DNA of 17,566 nucleotides, from positions 1 through 17,566 of the forward strand of contig CALFYA010000014.1 of NCBI GenBank assembly GCA_937952925.1, read 5' to 3'. The notes under the pieces were generated by a model. That model had not been told where the DNA came from, did no database searches, and was given only the letters and a program-made list of their open reading frames with translations. This stretch comes from an uncultured Moraxellaceae bacterium (lineage in GTDB: Bacteria > Pseudomonadota > Gammaproteobacteria > Pseudomonadales > Moraxellaceae). A program made the translations under genes and the position numbers. The first letter of the stretch is position 1. Each line of letters opens with the position of its first letter. Positions 1 through 7,512 of the stretch are shown in pieces.

Positions 1-907
1 TTGATGTTAAAACCACATTTAATGATTCTGTAATATCATCACAAACTACATTGCTAGTCATTCTATTAGAATATTTCTTAGCTTGTTGATTATATATTTC
101 ATACGGGTCTTTTATTTTAGATTCTTCTTTTTTTCTTACAACTGAAGTGCCATCACTAATTCCCCCTAATCTTCCTCCTAAAGAGGTGTCTGCATACAGT
201 TGAGAGGTTGCTTCAACAATGTTAGGGTCTTTAATTTGCTTTCCAAATTGGTCGAGCAATACAATATTCGAGCGATAGTTTGATACTACTTGTTGCTTTG
301 CTAAGAACTCGCTGTGGTATCTTATTCCCTGTTTTATTTTTTCTCCCGCAAGCTCCATATATTTTTGGGCTGGTGTATTCATGCCATCTGAATAGAGACT
401 GGGATTGTTTTGAATAGCACTCTGCTTTTGTTCCTGATTCAGGATAGGAGCTTGCCCAATGGTTTGTCCCTTACGTGCTGCCACAGCCATTGCTGCATTG
501 CCTGTATTGTGGAAGCTGTACAGCTCAACCATTGTTGGCTCAGGAATATGCCCATCTGCATCACGAACCCCATGTTTGGCGAAGGCTCGTTTAATTTTGT
601 CATACGCTACACCCACATACTCTGCGGTTGCTAAGGCATTCAAATGAGGATCAAAGCGTTTGAGCAATAGTTGATTGTCGTTGAGATGACTAATCGCTTG
701 CAGCTCTGGATGCTTAGATTGGCGAACAATCTGTCGCCATGTCCCTTTGGTAATCTGTCCTAAGCCTGCTGCACCTGTTGGGGAAACAATGCCCTGCTGA
801 AATCCAATCGACTCTAGGTACATCAAACCTGTGAGATATCGAGAGTTCACCCCATAGGTTCTTGCTGCATTTTCGATATGAGGGCGAACGGCTAGGTATC
901 GCCCCAT
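1..907 (-). CDS. Lytic transglycosylase (SLT domain), C-terminus beyond left edge
   Basis: I translated this frame directly; it stays open to the window edge, so only about the first 302 residues are visible. The N-terminal part reads as a soluble lytic transglycosylase domain: YLES holds the probable catalytic Glu (residue 32 from this ATG), followed by SPTGAAGLGQITKGTW, the usual GAxGLxQ signature. Such enzymes cut peptidoglycan to let the conjugation channel through (VirB1 / F orf169 role). There is no hydrophobic leader at the N-terminus, which is odd for an enzyme that acts in the periplasm. The start is uncertain: ATG at 907 has only a weak GAG upstream, GTG at 910 is possible, and GTG at 949 lies inside traG with no Shine-Dalgarno. 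The region after about residue 170 has no recognised domain and becomes AT-rich towards the edge: 14 of 60 bases are G/C at 61-120 against 32 of 60 at 721-780. Confidence 0.85.
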   Translation of the reverse strand, partial: MGRYLAVRPHIENAARTYGVNSRYLTGLMYLESIGFQQGIVSPTGAAGLGQITKGTWRQIVRQSKHPELQAISHLNDNQLLLKRFDPHLNALATAEYVGVAYDKIKRAFAKHGVRDADGHIPEPTMVELYSFHNTGNAAMAVAARKGQTIGQAPILNQEQKQSAIQNNPSLYSDGMNTPAQKYMELAGEKIKQGIRYHSEFLAKQQVVSNYRSNIVLLDQFGKQIKDPNIVEATSQLYADTSLGGRLGGISDGTSVVRKKEESKIKDPYEIYNQQAKKYSNRMTSNVVCDDITESLNVVLTS

Positions 908-935
908 CACATGTTTCTCAAGCCGATTTTGAGCA

Positions 936-3900
936 TTATTCTGGCTCACGGGACTGATTTTTTTTTTGCGCTGCCTGACGACTTGCTCGACGGGCAGCTA
1001 ACATATTATTAGCTGTTGGTGGTGCTGTCGGTTTAGGCTGTTCACCGCCACCGCCACCGCCACCGCCACCGCCACCGCCACCAGAATCTGGTTGATTCTG
1101 ACTTGGCAATGAATGAGGCGTAACATTTGGCATAACAGGGTTTAATACGTTGTGTTCTGTATCTGGTGAGCGATCTCCTGTAAAAGTTGATTTAACTCTT
1201 TCCCAAGTGTCACTGTTGTTGCTCATTTCAACAGCAAGGGCTTGTTGCAAAGGTGTACCTTTGCCTAACGGCTGATCAGTCGCATGATCAACATCCCTAA
1301 CCATTGGGCTTGCTTTCGCAGGGATTGAAGCTGGATTGCTTGGGTTTCCAACTTGATCTAAATGGTTTCCAACGGCACCTACCATAGGCGCTTGTAGGTT
1401 AAATGCTTCTGCACTAGGCAGTACCGATGCAGAGGGTACTAATTGATTTACGGCTTTGATTCCGCCGTCTGAAATTGCTTGAGTCGTTGGCATTTCAGCC
1501 AATCCACGTTGATGTAAAGCTCGCATACTGTTGTTGGTTGGTAGTGGTTCACCGTTGGCTGATGTGGTGGGTGGTTTTACGCCGCTCTCGCCCAAACCTT
1601 GTGAGCTTAAGTATTGGCCTATTAATTCCGCTCTTTCACTGGGCTGCATTCCCCACAGCTTCATCTGGCTAATACCAGCCCACTGAGCTGCTTTTTGGGT
1701 AAAACGAGGATCAGCCGCATAATCATGTTGAGTTTCAAAACCGTTATTCTTGCTGAAGCGTCCACCTTGTTCAGCACTCTCTTGTCGATTGAAGGATGCA
1801 TCACGGCGTTCTTCGCGTGATTGATCATGTCCTACATTTGCAGATCGGCTTCTTGTTTGATCTTGAGAGGTGCCAGTAGCAAAGTTTTTATCACCACTTT
1901 GCGTTTGTGTGGTTTGTACACCTAAAGAGCTACCAATACTCGTTTCAGTTGTATAGTCAGCGCCTTTATCTTTAGACACACTGTCTGCACTGGTTGCACC
2001 AAATGATGTTGTCCCTGCGGTCTGAGCATTCATATCACCATAAACGCTTGCACTAGCATCTTTTCCTCCACGTCCACCACGACCAAGCCCCAATTGGGTA
2101 TTTTGGTCACTAGGATTGCCTGTGCTTCCACCACCACCTCCCGAACCAGCACCAGCTCGCACTGTGGCTCCTCCAGTCATCGTTGTGCGAACTTGATTAT
2201 CACTTCCAGCAACATGGCTGGTGGTATTGCCTTTGGTGACACTGTGCTTATTGCTGAGAGCCTGATTATCTGTTGACGTTGTTCCTTGATGTGCTGAACT
2301 AGCACTGTTGACACTATACCCTTGCTGCTGATGGCTGTTATTCCCTGCATTGGTTCGTGATTCTGTTTGTCGGCCTGAACGTGTACCTTGCGAGTAACCT
2401 GTCCCTGCTGTCAGGGTTGCACCATGACCAGCACTGCTGGCGCTATATGCTTCTGCATCAACGCCATCTTTTTGTGTTGCACTATAATGATCGCTATTTT
2501 TGAGCACACTCGCACCCACCATACCTGATGAGGTCTGAGTGAAGGTTGTGCCTGTATGTCCCATCAGTGTGAACGCACCAGACATCATTTGCCCTGACAT
2601 ATTGTATTTGTTGCCTGATGCATTATTGGTGCTGGCGTTATCAATACTCTGCTGTCCAACGGAGATGTTACCTGCTGCCATGCTTGCGCCTGCTGTACTT
2701 CCTGCGCTGCCTAGCCCTGCAAACATTTTGTCTCCCATACCTGTAATGCCCATTTCGCCAAGCTTCACCACTGCCCCTGCGAGAAATGGCACAAGGACAA
2801 TCATCCAGCCGACTAAAGCTTGCTCATCAATAATGGTGGCATCAAAGGTATTGGTGAGTTGAAAAGGAATCCCTGTCTCTGAAGCAAGCTGTAGCGCTGC
2901 TAATTTTTTCTGTAACAGCATCAACGATAATGAGTTGATAATCGCAAACATCACAGGCCACAAACCAATCCACACAAACCCCATAAAGTAACCCGTTAAG
3001 ATTTTCTTGGTCGCTTCGACGGGGCTGATCAATACGAGTATGGTCACAAATGGAAAAATGGCATACAAAATGGCCTCAATCCAATTGCGGATATGGGGTA
3101 ATGCATCTCTAGCCAACAATGAAATGACATTCTGAGAGCCTTGAGCTTGTTTAGCCGCTTGGGCTGCTCCTGCGAGAGCACTCACTTGAGCGGCCCTTGC
3201 AGGGTCATTGAGTAAGACGGGAAGTTCGGTTCCTGCCTCGCGCCATACATTATTAAACATGGCTTGCTTCATGGAGTCAGAGGCGCTGGCTCCTGATTTC
3301 AACAAGAAGGTATTGGCTGAACCAATGGCATTGGCAAACATCTCTTGTGCAACCACATCCGAGTTGGCACGAGGAAAAAGCTGCCGACCGTAAAAGGCCA
3401 TCGCCTTGTTGATACCATCGTTTACCCTGAGCTTCAGGATGTTGGCAACATTGGTACAGGTGTCTGTTTTAGGGCTGCCTGTCATCACATCATAGGTCAC
3501 AAAACGCGCAGGATTAGTGTTTGAAAACACCAAATCCCATGTATTAGTCGCACCGACTAAATCCTTTGCTGGAATGACCCCATCACGCACGTCATATAAG
3601 GTGCATTCTTTAAAGAACTGCATTAGATCAGCTTTGAGGTTGGGATCTGCAATGGTGGCCTGATTGACGTGTTTGAGCACACTATGACCAAATGCCAGAT
3701 CGCCTTTGGCGAGTCCCAATTCTTCAGGCACGAGTACCATGTTTTCATAACTGGTGGTCATGAAGTTGGAGACTAAGTTAGACACATAGGCGGCGGTTGC
3801 CATCATCCAAGGGATGTTATCTATGGTCTTTGGTGGCTCTAAATCTGTTTTATCAACCAGTGTAATTCGGGCAATAGGCATATTCAGCAGCATCACAACG

Positions 3901-4103
3901 ACGAGGCTATTGATGACCCACTTGGCAAAATCAAGCTGTCGATTACCCATGTAGACAAATAATCCAACTGCAACACCAAGCATAAAAATCATCTTGATCA
4001 TGGCAGAATAGTCGCCACTGCCCATCAACGCCGATACAGCATTGAGTACAGTCGAGAGGGTTTCCACATTCCAGTAAGTTTCCATCTCATAATCAATAGC
4101 CAT
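936..4103 (-). CDS. traG: TraG-like mating-pair stabilisation / pilus assembly protein
   Basis: This 1055-residue inner-membrane protein matches TraG of F-type systems (F TraG is 938). The N-terminal half has hydrophobic segments near residues 35-51 and 62-80 and again at about 335-400 and 430-455. The C-terminal half (after about 470) is hydrophilic and rich in Ser, Thr, Gly, Gln and Asn, as is usual for the periplasmic part. In F the N-terminal domain is needed for pilus assembly, and the C-terminal domain for mating-pair stabilisation and entry exclusion. It ends with a 13-residue glycine run and a basic tail. The ATG at 4103 is preceded by AAAGGA at a suitable distance, 19 bp after the traH stop. 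The 3' end holds an A10 run and may overlap the start of the transglycosylase gene. Confidence 0.93.
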   Translation of the reverse strand: MAIDYEMETYWNVETLSTVLNAVSALMGSGDYSAMIKMIFMLGVAVGLFVYMGNRQLDFAKWVINSLVVVMLLNMPIARITLVDKTDLEPPKTIDNIPWMMATAAYVSNLVSNFMTTSYENMVLVPEELGLAKGDLAFGHSVLKHVNQATIADPNLKADLMQFFKECTLYDVRDGVIPAKDLVGATNTWDLVFSNTNPARFVTYDVMTGSPKTDTCTNVANILKLRVNDGINKAMAFYGRQLFPRANSDVVAQEMFANAIGSANTFLLKSGASASDSMKQAMFNNVWREAGTELPVLLNDPARAAQVSALAGAAQAAKQAQGSQNVISLLARDALPHIRNWIEAILYAIFPFVTILVLISPVEATKKILTGYFMGFVWIGLWPVMFAIINSLSLMLLQKKLAALQLASETGIPFQLTNTFDATIIDEQALVGWMIVLVPFLAGAVVKLGEMGITGMGDKMFAGLGSAGSTAGASMAAGNISVGQQSIDNASTNNASGNKYNMSGQMMSGAFTLMGHTGTTFTQTSSGMVGASVLKNSDHYSATQKDGVDAEAYSASSAGHGATLTAGTGYSQGTRSGRQTESRTNAGNNSHQQQGYSVNSASSAHQGTTSTDNQALSNKHSVTKGNTTSHVAGSDNQVRTTMTGGATVRAGAGSGGGGGSTGNPSDQNTQLGLGRGGRGGKDASASVYGDMNAQTAGTTSFGATSADSVSKDKGADYTTETSIGSSLGVQTTQTQSGDKNFATGTSQDQTRSRSANVGHDQSREERRDASFNRQESAEQGGRFSKNNGFETQHDYAADPRFTQKAAQWAGISQMKLWGMQPSERAELIGQYLSSQGLGESGVKPPTTSANGEPLPTNNSMRALHQRGLAEMPTTQAISDGGIKAVNQLVPSASVLPSAEAFNLQAPMVGAVGNHLDQVGNPSNPASIPAKASPMVRDVDHATDQPLGKGTPLQQALAVEMSNNSDTWERVKSTFTGDRSPDTEHNVLNPVMPNVTPHSLPSQNQPDSGGGGGGGGGGGGGEQPKPTAPPTANNMLAARRASRQAAQKKNQSREPE
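958..967 (-). repeat. A10 homopolymer near the 3' end of traG
   Basis: Ten consecutive T on the given strand, A10 in the coding strand, lie within the Gln-Lys-Lys-Asn codons of TraG nine codons before its stop. Runs of nine or more A are known slippage sites for bacterial RNA polymerase. Loss of one A moves the reading frame into that of the downstream transglycosylase, with no stop between. Confidence 0.9.
1044..1082 (-). repeat. Alternating GGT/GGC repeat encoding polyglycine in TraG
   Basis: The hexamer ACCGCC is present six times in tandem, followed by ACC, on the given strand. In the traG frame this is 13 glycine codons alternating strictly GGT and GGC. A unit of whole codons can change copy number without breaking the frame, so it acts as a variable-length linker before the basic C-terminal tail. 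Confidence 0.9.
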
Positions 4104-4122
4104 TTTTTAATTCCTTTTGTAA

Positions 4123-5550
4123 TTAACGTTTTAGGCTGTTGCCAAAAGCCAGAGAGTTCAACACACTTTCCGAAAGGTGACTATTCATGGTGCGTTCAAG
4201 CTGTGTGACTTCAATCGAGATGTTGTAGGTATGACTCGCTTGCTGATAAGCCGTCATCATGGTCATGCGTAAATTTTCAGAGATTTGGTCGAGCTGGCGA
4301 TTGATTTCTTTTAGCTCGTCTTCAGTCGCTGTGTTGTAGCTGCCACGTTCAGCATGAGTGAGCGCAAAGCGCATATCTCGTGCTGCTTTCTCTAAGTAAT
4401 ACTGTGCATATTTTGCGGCAATCAGTTCGCCATAACGGGCAAGCAATACGTCGGTCAGTGTGCTGTCACCAAGTTGAGTCCCAACGGCGATAATTTTATA
4501 CACGGGAATATCGGTACTACTAACAAAAGCCGCTAACTCTTGGCTATCTGTGGGGGTGTAGGCGGATCGTGTTGAAATTTTTTGGATGATCTTATCAAGC
4601 TTTTGCTGGACCATGCCATTAAAGCTATCCATTTCAACAACTTTTTGCTCAACCTTTAAACAGCCATCTGCGGTCTTACTGTCCGTACAGGTTAATAAGG
4701 TGACTTTAACCTTGGGCTTGTCTGCATCACCAAGAATGCTCTCAATCCCCTGAATCGAACGTAAAATAGGTGTTTTGTTATAGTTTGGCGCTGGTGCGAT
4801 GATCACAGTCCCTGTGAGGCTCATCAGCATCATACGGTATTCGTCATCAATCCCTTGTACCTGCTTTAACGCTTTCCAGACGATATTGCCTGTAGGTGAT
4901 ATTTCTTCGACGTCATTGGGTGCTTTTTCTTTCGCCTTCTCTTCAGCTTCTTTGGCCTTTGCAGAGTCAAATTTTACATTTCGCCATGCGTCAATTGTGT
5001 CACTGTACAGGTTGGCATAAGTCCCAAACTGCATACTCGATTGCTGGCGTTGCTTGATATCCATTGTTGATGTTGCCGCATTAACAATCCCTTTTGCAGC
5101 TTCACAAGAGTCGATGTTGAGGCGGTTAATGTTTTGGGCAGTCGTTTGCAGTGCTTGCATCACGTTGTCACAAGATGGACAGATATTCTGCAATGCAAGC
5201 TTGAAACCGTAGCTGACTGCATTGGAGCCAATATTCCGCATCATCTGTACCAGTTCGTCTTTGCCGATGTAACTAAAGCCGCCAAGATGCAAGTCGATAC
5301 CGCCACACCCTGCTAGATTCCATGAGGGAGGGGTCATACTAGCTAGGTTATAGGTTTTGACGGGTGTGCGTAAAAAAAGGCTACCACCTGTTGCGTAGTT
5401 CATGGTTTGCCCTTGAATCATGGCCGGGCCTGTCACATTGCCTTGCGCATTGATCGAGTCAAAAACCTCACGCATAGATGAGGCGTTTAATGATGTGCTC
5501 AGCCCAAAACAAGAGAAGAAACAAGCAACGCTTAAGACAGTCATACGCAT
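4123..5550 (-). CDS. traH: TraH-like conjugative pilus assembly protein
   Basis: About 475 residues, close to F TraH (458). TraH is a periplasmic protein needed for F-pilus assembly; it works with TraF, TraU, TraW, TrbC and TraG. The translation has a signal peptide (MRMTVLSVACFFSCFG, cut near LNA), then TraH-like text including GGSLFLRTP, AGCGGIDLHLGGFSYIG and a CPSC pair. A helical region follows in the C-terminal 90 residues, where F TraH is also predicted to form coiled coil. The start is chosen at ATG 5550 because AAGGA (5559-5563) sits 8 nt upstream. ATG 5556 and 5559 are too close to it, and the longer frame from 5583 begins with TTG inside traF. It follows the traF stop by 16 nt. Confidence 0.93.
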   Translation of the reverse strand: MRMTVLSVACFFSCFGLSTSLNASSMREVFDSINAQGNVTGPAMIQGQTMNYATGGSLFLRTPVKTYNLASMTPPSWNLAGCGGIDLHLGGFSYIGKDELVQMMRNIGSNAVSYGFKLALQNICPSCDNVMQALQTTAQNINRLNIDSCEAAKGIVNAATSTMDIKQRQQSSMQFGTYANLYSDTIDAWRNVKFDSAKAKEAEEKAKEKAPNDVEEISPTGNIVWKALKQVQGIDDEYRMMLMSLTGTVIIAPAPNYNKTPILRSIQGIESILGDADKPKVKVTLLTCTDSKTADGCLKVEQKVVEMDSFNGMVQQKLDKIIQKISTRSAYTPTDSQELAAFVSSTDIPVYKIIAVGTQLGDSTLTDVLLARYGELIAAKYAQYYLEKAARDMRFALTHAERGSYNTATEDELKEINRQLDQISENLRMTMMTAYQQASHTYNISIEVTQLERTMNSHLSESVLNSLAFGNSLKR

Positions 5551-5558
5551 TATCATCA

Positions 5559-5563
5559 TCCTT
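5559..5563 (-). promoter_or_regulatory. Ribosome binding site selecting the traH start
   Basis: AAGGA is followed directly by a cluster of ATG codons (5559, 5556, 5550, 5544). Normal spacing of 8 nt is met only by ATG 5550, which also gives the cleanest signal peptide. Confidence 0.6.
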
Positions 5564-5566
5564 CGC

Positions 5567-6433
5567 TTAGAAGTTATCGCCAACTTTGGTGTTGGTGAGT
5601 ACGAAAATTCGGTCAGTCAATTCGGAAAAGGACATTACGCCAAAACCAATAGGCGCATGTTCTTTGGTGTCTTTAGAGGCGATAAATACCGCAGGAACCA
5701 CTTCAACGCCCCATTGAGCGGCAATGCCTCTGCCATCTACAAAATTCGGATACTGCGGCATACCTTGCCCATCAATCGAAACAGGCAAGACCTCCATGCC
5801 AAAGCGTTCGCTAATTACACGCAAGGTCGATGACATGGTGTGGCAGTAAGTACAATCGCTTCTAAAGAAGAAGATCAGGCCATGATGTTTTGATAATTCA
5901 GCAAGTGCTTGACTGCGTGTCTGCTCTTTTTGCTGTTTGGCAATATTCAAGGCCGCATTATTGGTTGGGTGCTTTAACGAATAGTCATATTGTGGGTTTT
6001 GCCACACCACACGTTGCCAAGAATCAGCAAATTTTGCAGCAGTGTTTTGGGTCAATTGCCAAGCATCTAAATAGTCTTTGATGTTCTCTGGAGTGGGCTT
6101 CATCACGGCAACATCTTCACGGCGCTTTAGCTCTGCACGCAATTGTTCAGCCGTTTCCAGATCTTTTAACTCAATACGATCTGTTTTTGGTCGAGGTGGC
6201 TCTACGGGTTTGGCTTTGACGACTGGCTTTTGGGGTGCTTGAGGCGGCTCAGTCTTCGCTTCTTCATCACAATACCAGTTCGACTTCGGCTGATCACATG
6301 TCCATACTGAGTCATAACGTAGGCTCCCTGCGGCGTAGTCTAAGCCTGTCGTTTTTGCGTCAACGCAAAACGTCAGCCCCACAAACAGACCCGATGTATA
6401 CAGTAAACGACGCAGCACATACTGTTTATTCAT
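5567..6433 (-). CDS. traF: TraF thioredoxin-fold pilus assembly protein with intact CxxC
   Basis: A 288-residue periplasmic protein of the conjugative TraF family (F TraF is 247). Residues 1-26 form a signal peptide ending VDA. A proline-rich linker (about 62-84) follows, then a thioredoxin domain with RSDCTYC (Cys194 and Cys197) and a cis-Pro-type VVP at about 245-247. F TraF has the fold but lacks the CxxC, so this copy probably does thiol-disulfide chemistry itself, for the Cys-rich TraN and TraU made by the same operon. The start is ATG 6433, with AGGTGA 5 nt upstream; it overlaps the upstream traN stop by 8 bp. A GTG nine bases earlier is less likely. The 18-bp palindrome at 6353-6370 codes for its cleavage site. 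Confidence 0.93.
   Translation of the reverse strand: MNKQYVLRRLLYTSGLFVGLTFCVDAKTTGLDYAAGSLRYDSVWTCDQPKSNWYCDEEAKTEPPQAPQKPVVKAKPVEPPRPKTDRIELKDLETAEQLRAELKRREDVAVMKPTPENIKDYLDAWQLTQNTAAKFADSWQRVVWQNPQYDYSLKHPTNNAALNIAKQQKEQTRSQALAELSKHHGLIFFFRSDCTYCHTMSSTLRVISERFGMEVLPVSIDGQGMPQYPNFVDGRGIAAQWGVEVVPAVFIASKDTKEHAPIGFGVMSFSELTDRIFVLTNTKVGDNF
6353..6370. repeat. 18-bp near-palindrome, copy 1 (traF signal peptide)
   Basis: On the given strand TTTTGCGT-CA-ACGCAAAA: two perfect 8-base inverted arms with a 2-base centre. In the traF frame it encodes FCVDAK, spanning the predicted signal peptidase site (V-D-A, cut before K). As mRNA it can fold into a 7-bp stem with a 4-nt loop. The same arms occur at 9174-9191 and 15654-15671 with the centre in the opposite orientation. 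Confidence 0.95.
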
Positions 6434-7511
6434 AGAAGTCACCTACATTATTCACGCCATTTAATTTAGAGCTAATATTACTAGAGCGCTCATCTAAATT
6501 AAATGATTTTGGGACAATACTATCAATAAATTCATCTAAATTGATTTTTGAGAAATCAATCCGATCTAGTTCTTCCATCGTAAAACCGCGACAATCACTT
6601 CGAGATTGACCCAATTGAGCTTTGCCTTGAGTGTTAATTGCTTTGGCAAGTTTTGACTTAAAGCAGCAATAGGTTCGTGTTTTTTCAACACACGTTGATG
6701 CAAAACCAACAGAAACACGCTCTGAACACTCTTCATCTACATATTCACATAGATTCTGCCCTCGCTTTAAACCTAAAGCCTTTTCTTTGTCAGAACAACT
6801 GAGCCATCCCCCTGTTAATGAGGCTTCTAAATAGGCTTGAAGCTTTTCTGAGTCTGACTCATCTAAAGTATCATAGGTATAATACGACTCCCCCATCCCA
6901 TTCGCCGATGATGCTCGATTGGTAAAATTCTCTCCGCCAGACTCTTCCTCGCAGCAGCTTTTTATTGTTCCACCAAAGGCGACCTTGAGCGTACATTTAT
7001 TTGAACCACCTGCAAAAATGTTTAGGGTTTGATTAGCTTGGATACCATAGACTCCGCCCTCTCTCGCAGCTTCCATCATAGCGACCGATTTTGCAAAATC
7101 TCCATCTGTTTCCTTGTCTTGGTTAGCGCATTGACCATCAGAACAATAGGTGTCCGTGCAAATGGTTTGTTCAACTTCACGCGCTGCTGTAGTCGGACAT
7201 TGATAGGTTTGCTCATATTGCAGACACTCCCCTGTTGGAGTTTTTTCGGTACACACACTACTGCTTTGTGTACATCCTTGAGTTTGCAGTGCGGTACATG
7301 AATTATGTGAGCTTTGATCTAAACAGAGATAAGTTGCTCGGTATGCCCAACATTCTTTAAAGATCGGAACGCCACTAATCAATCGTGTTTCTGCACCTTC
7401 AATACAGACTTCTGCTTTTTGCTGTATGCAGTTTTTAAGATCAGGGCTTTCAGAAAAACACAGTCCTGAAAGCATCAGACCAGTGATCATGATCGTCAGT
7501 TTATAACGCAT
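6426..7511 (-). CDS. traN: TraN C-terminal Cys-rich half, separately exported
   Basis: This 361-residue protein matches the C-terminal, cysteine-rich part of TraN, the outer-membrane mating-pair stabilisation protein (F TraN is 602 residues with 22 Cys). It opens with its own signal peptide, MRYKLTIMITGLMLSGLC, cut near FSES. The mature chain starts with NC-IQQKAEVCIEGAETR, a TraN core motif, and holds 22 cysteines by my count, including two CC pairs. ATG 7511 is one base after the stop of the upstream TraN half (TGA-G-ATG), with AGGGG 7 nt before it. A GTG-initiated form from 7556 would add 15 residues and bury the signal peptide, so it is unlikely. The region is AT-rich (17 of 60 bases are G/C at 6481-6540) compared with traC or trbC, which may mean separate ancestry or relaxed codon choice. 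Confidence 0.85.
   Translation of the reverse strand: MRYKLTIMITGLMLSGLCFSESPDLKNCIQQKAEVCIEGAETRLISGVPIFKECWAYRATYLCLDQSSHNSCTALQTQGCTQSSSVCTEKTPTGECLQYEQTYQCPTTAAREVEQTICTDTYCSDGQCANQDKETDGDFAKSVAMMEAAREGGVYGIQANQTLNIFAGGSNKCTLKVAFGGTIKSCCEEESGGENFTNRASSANGMGESYYTYDTLDESDSEKLQAYLEASLTGGWLSCSDKEKALGLKRGQNLCEYVDEECSERVSVGFASTCVEKTRTYCCFKSKLAKAINTQGKAQLGQSRSDCRGFTMEELDRIDFSKINLDEFIDSIVPKSFNLDERSSNISSKLNGVNNVGDFYE
6439..6444 (-). promoter_or_regulatory. Ribosome binding site of traF within the end of traN-C
   Basis: AGGTGA lies 5 nt before ATG 6433 and inside the last codons of the upstream gene. It decides this start over the GTG at 6442, which would overlap the site itself. Confidence 0.55.
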
Positions 7512-7512
7512 C

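Noticed and set aside
4104..4122. Internal promoter before traG
   Set aside because: The 19-bp gap holds only a ribosome binding site; no convincing -35/-10 pair was found.
6353..6370. The 18-bp palindrome as a rho-independent terminator
   Set aside because: The stem is short, no U-run follows it in the transcript, and it lies inside coding sequence with essential genes downstream.
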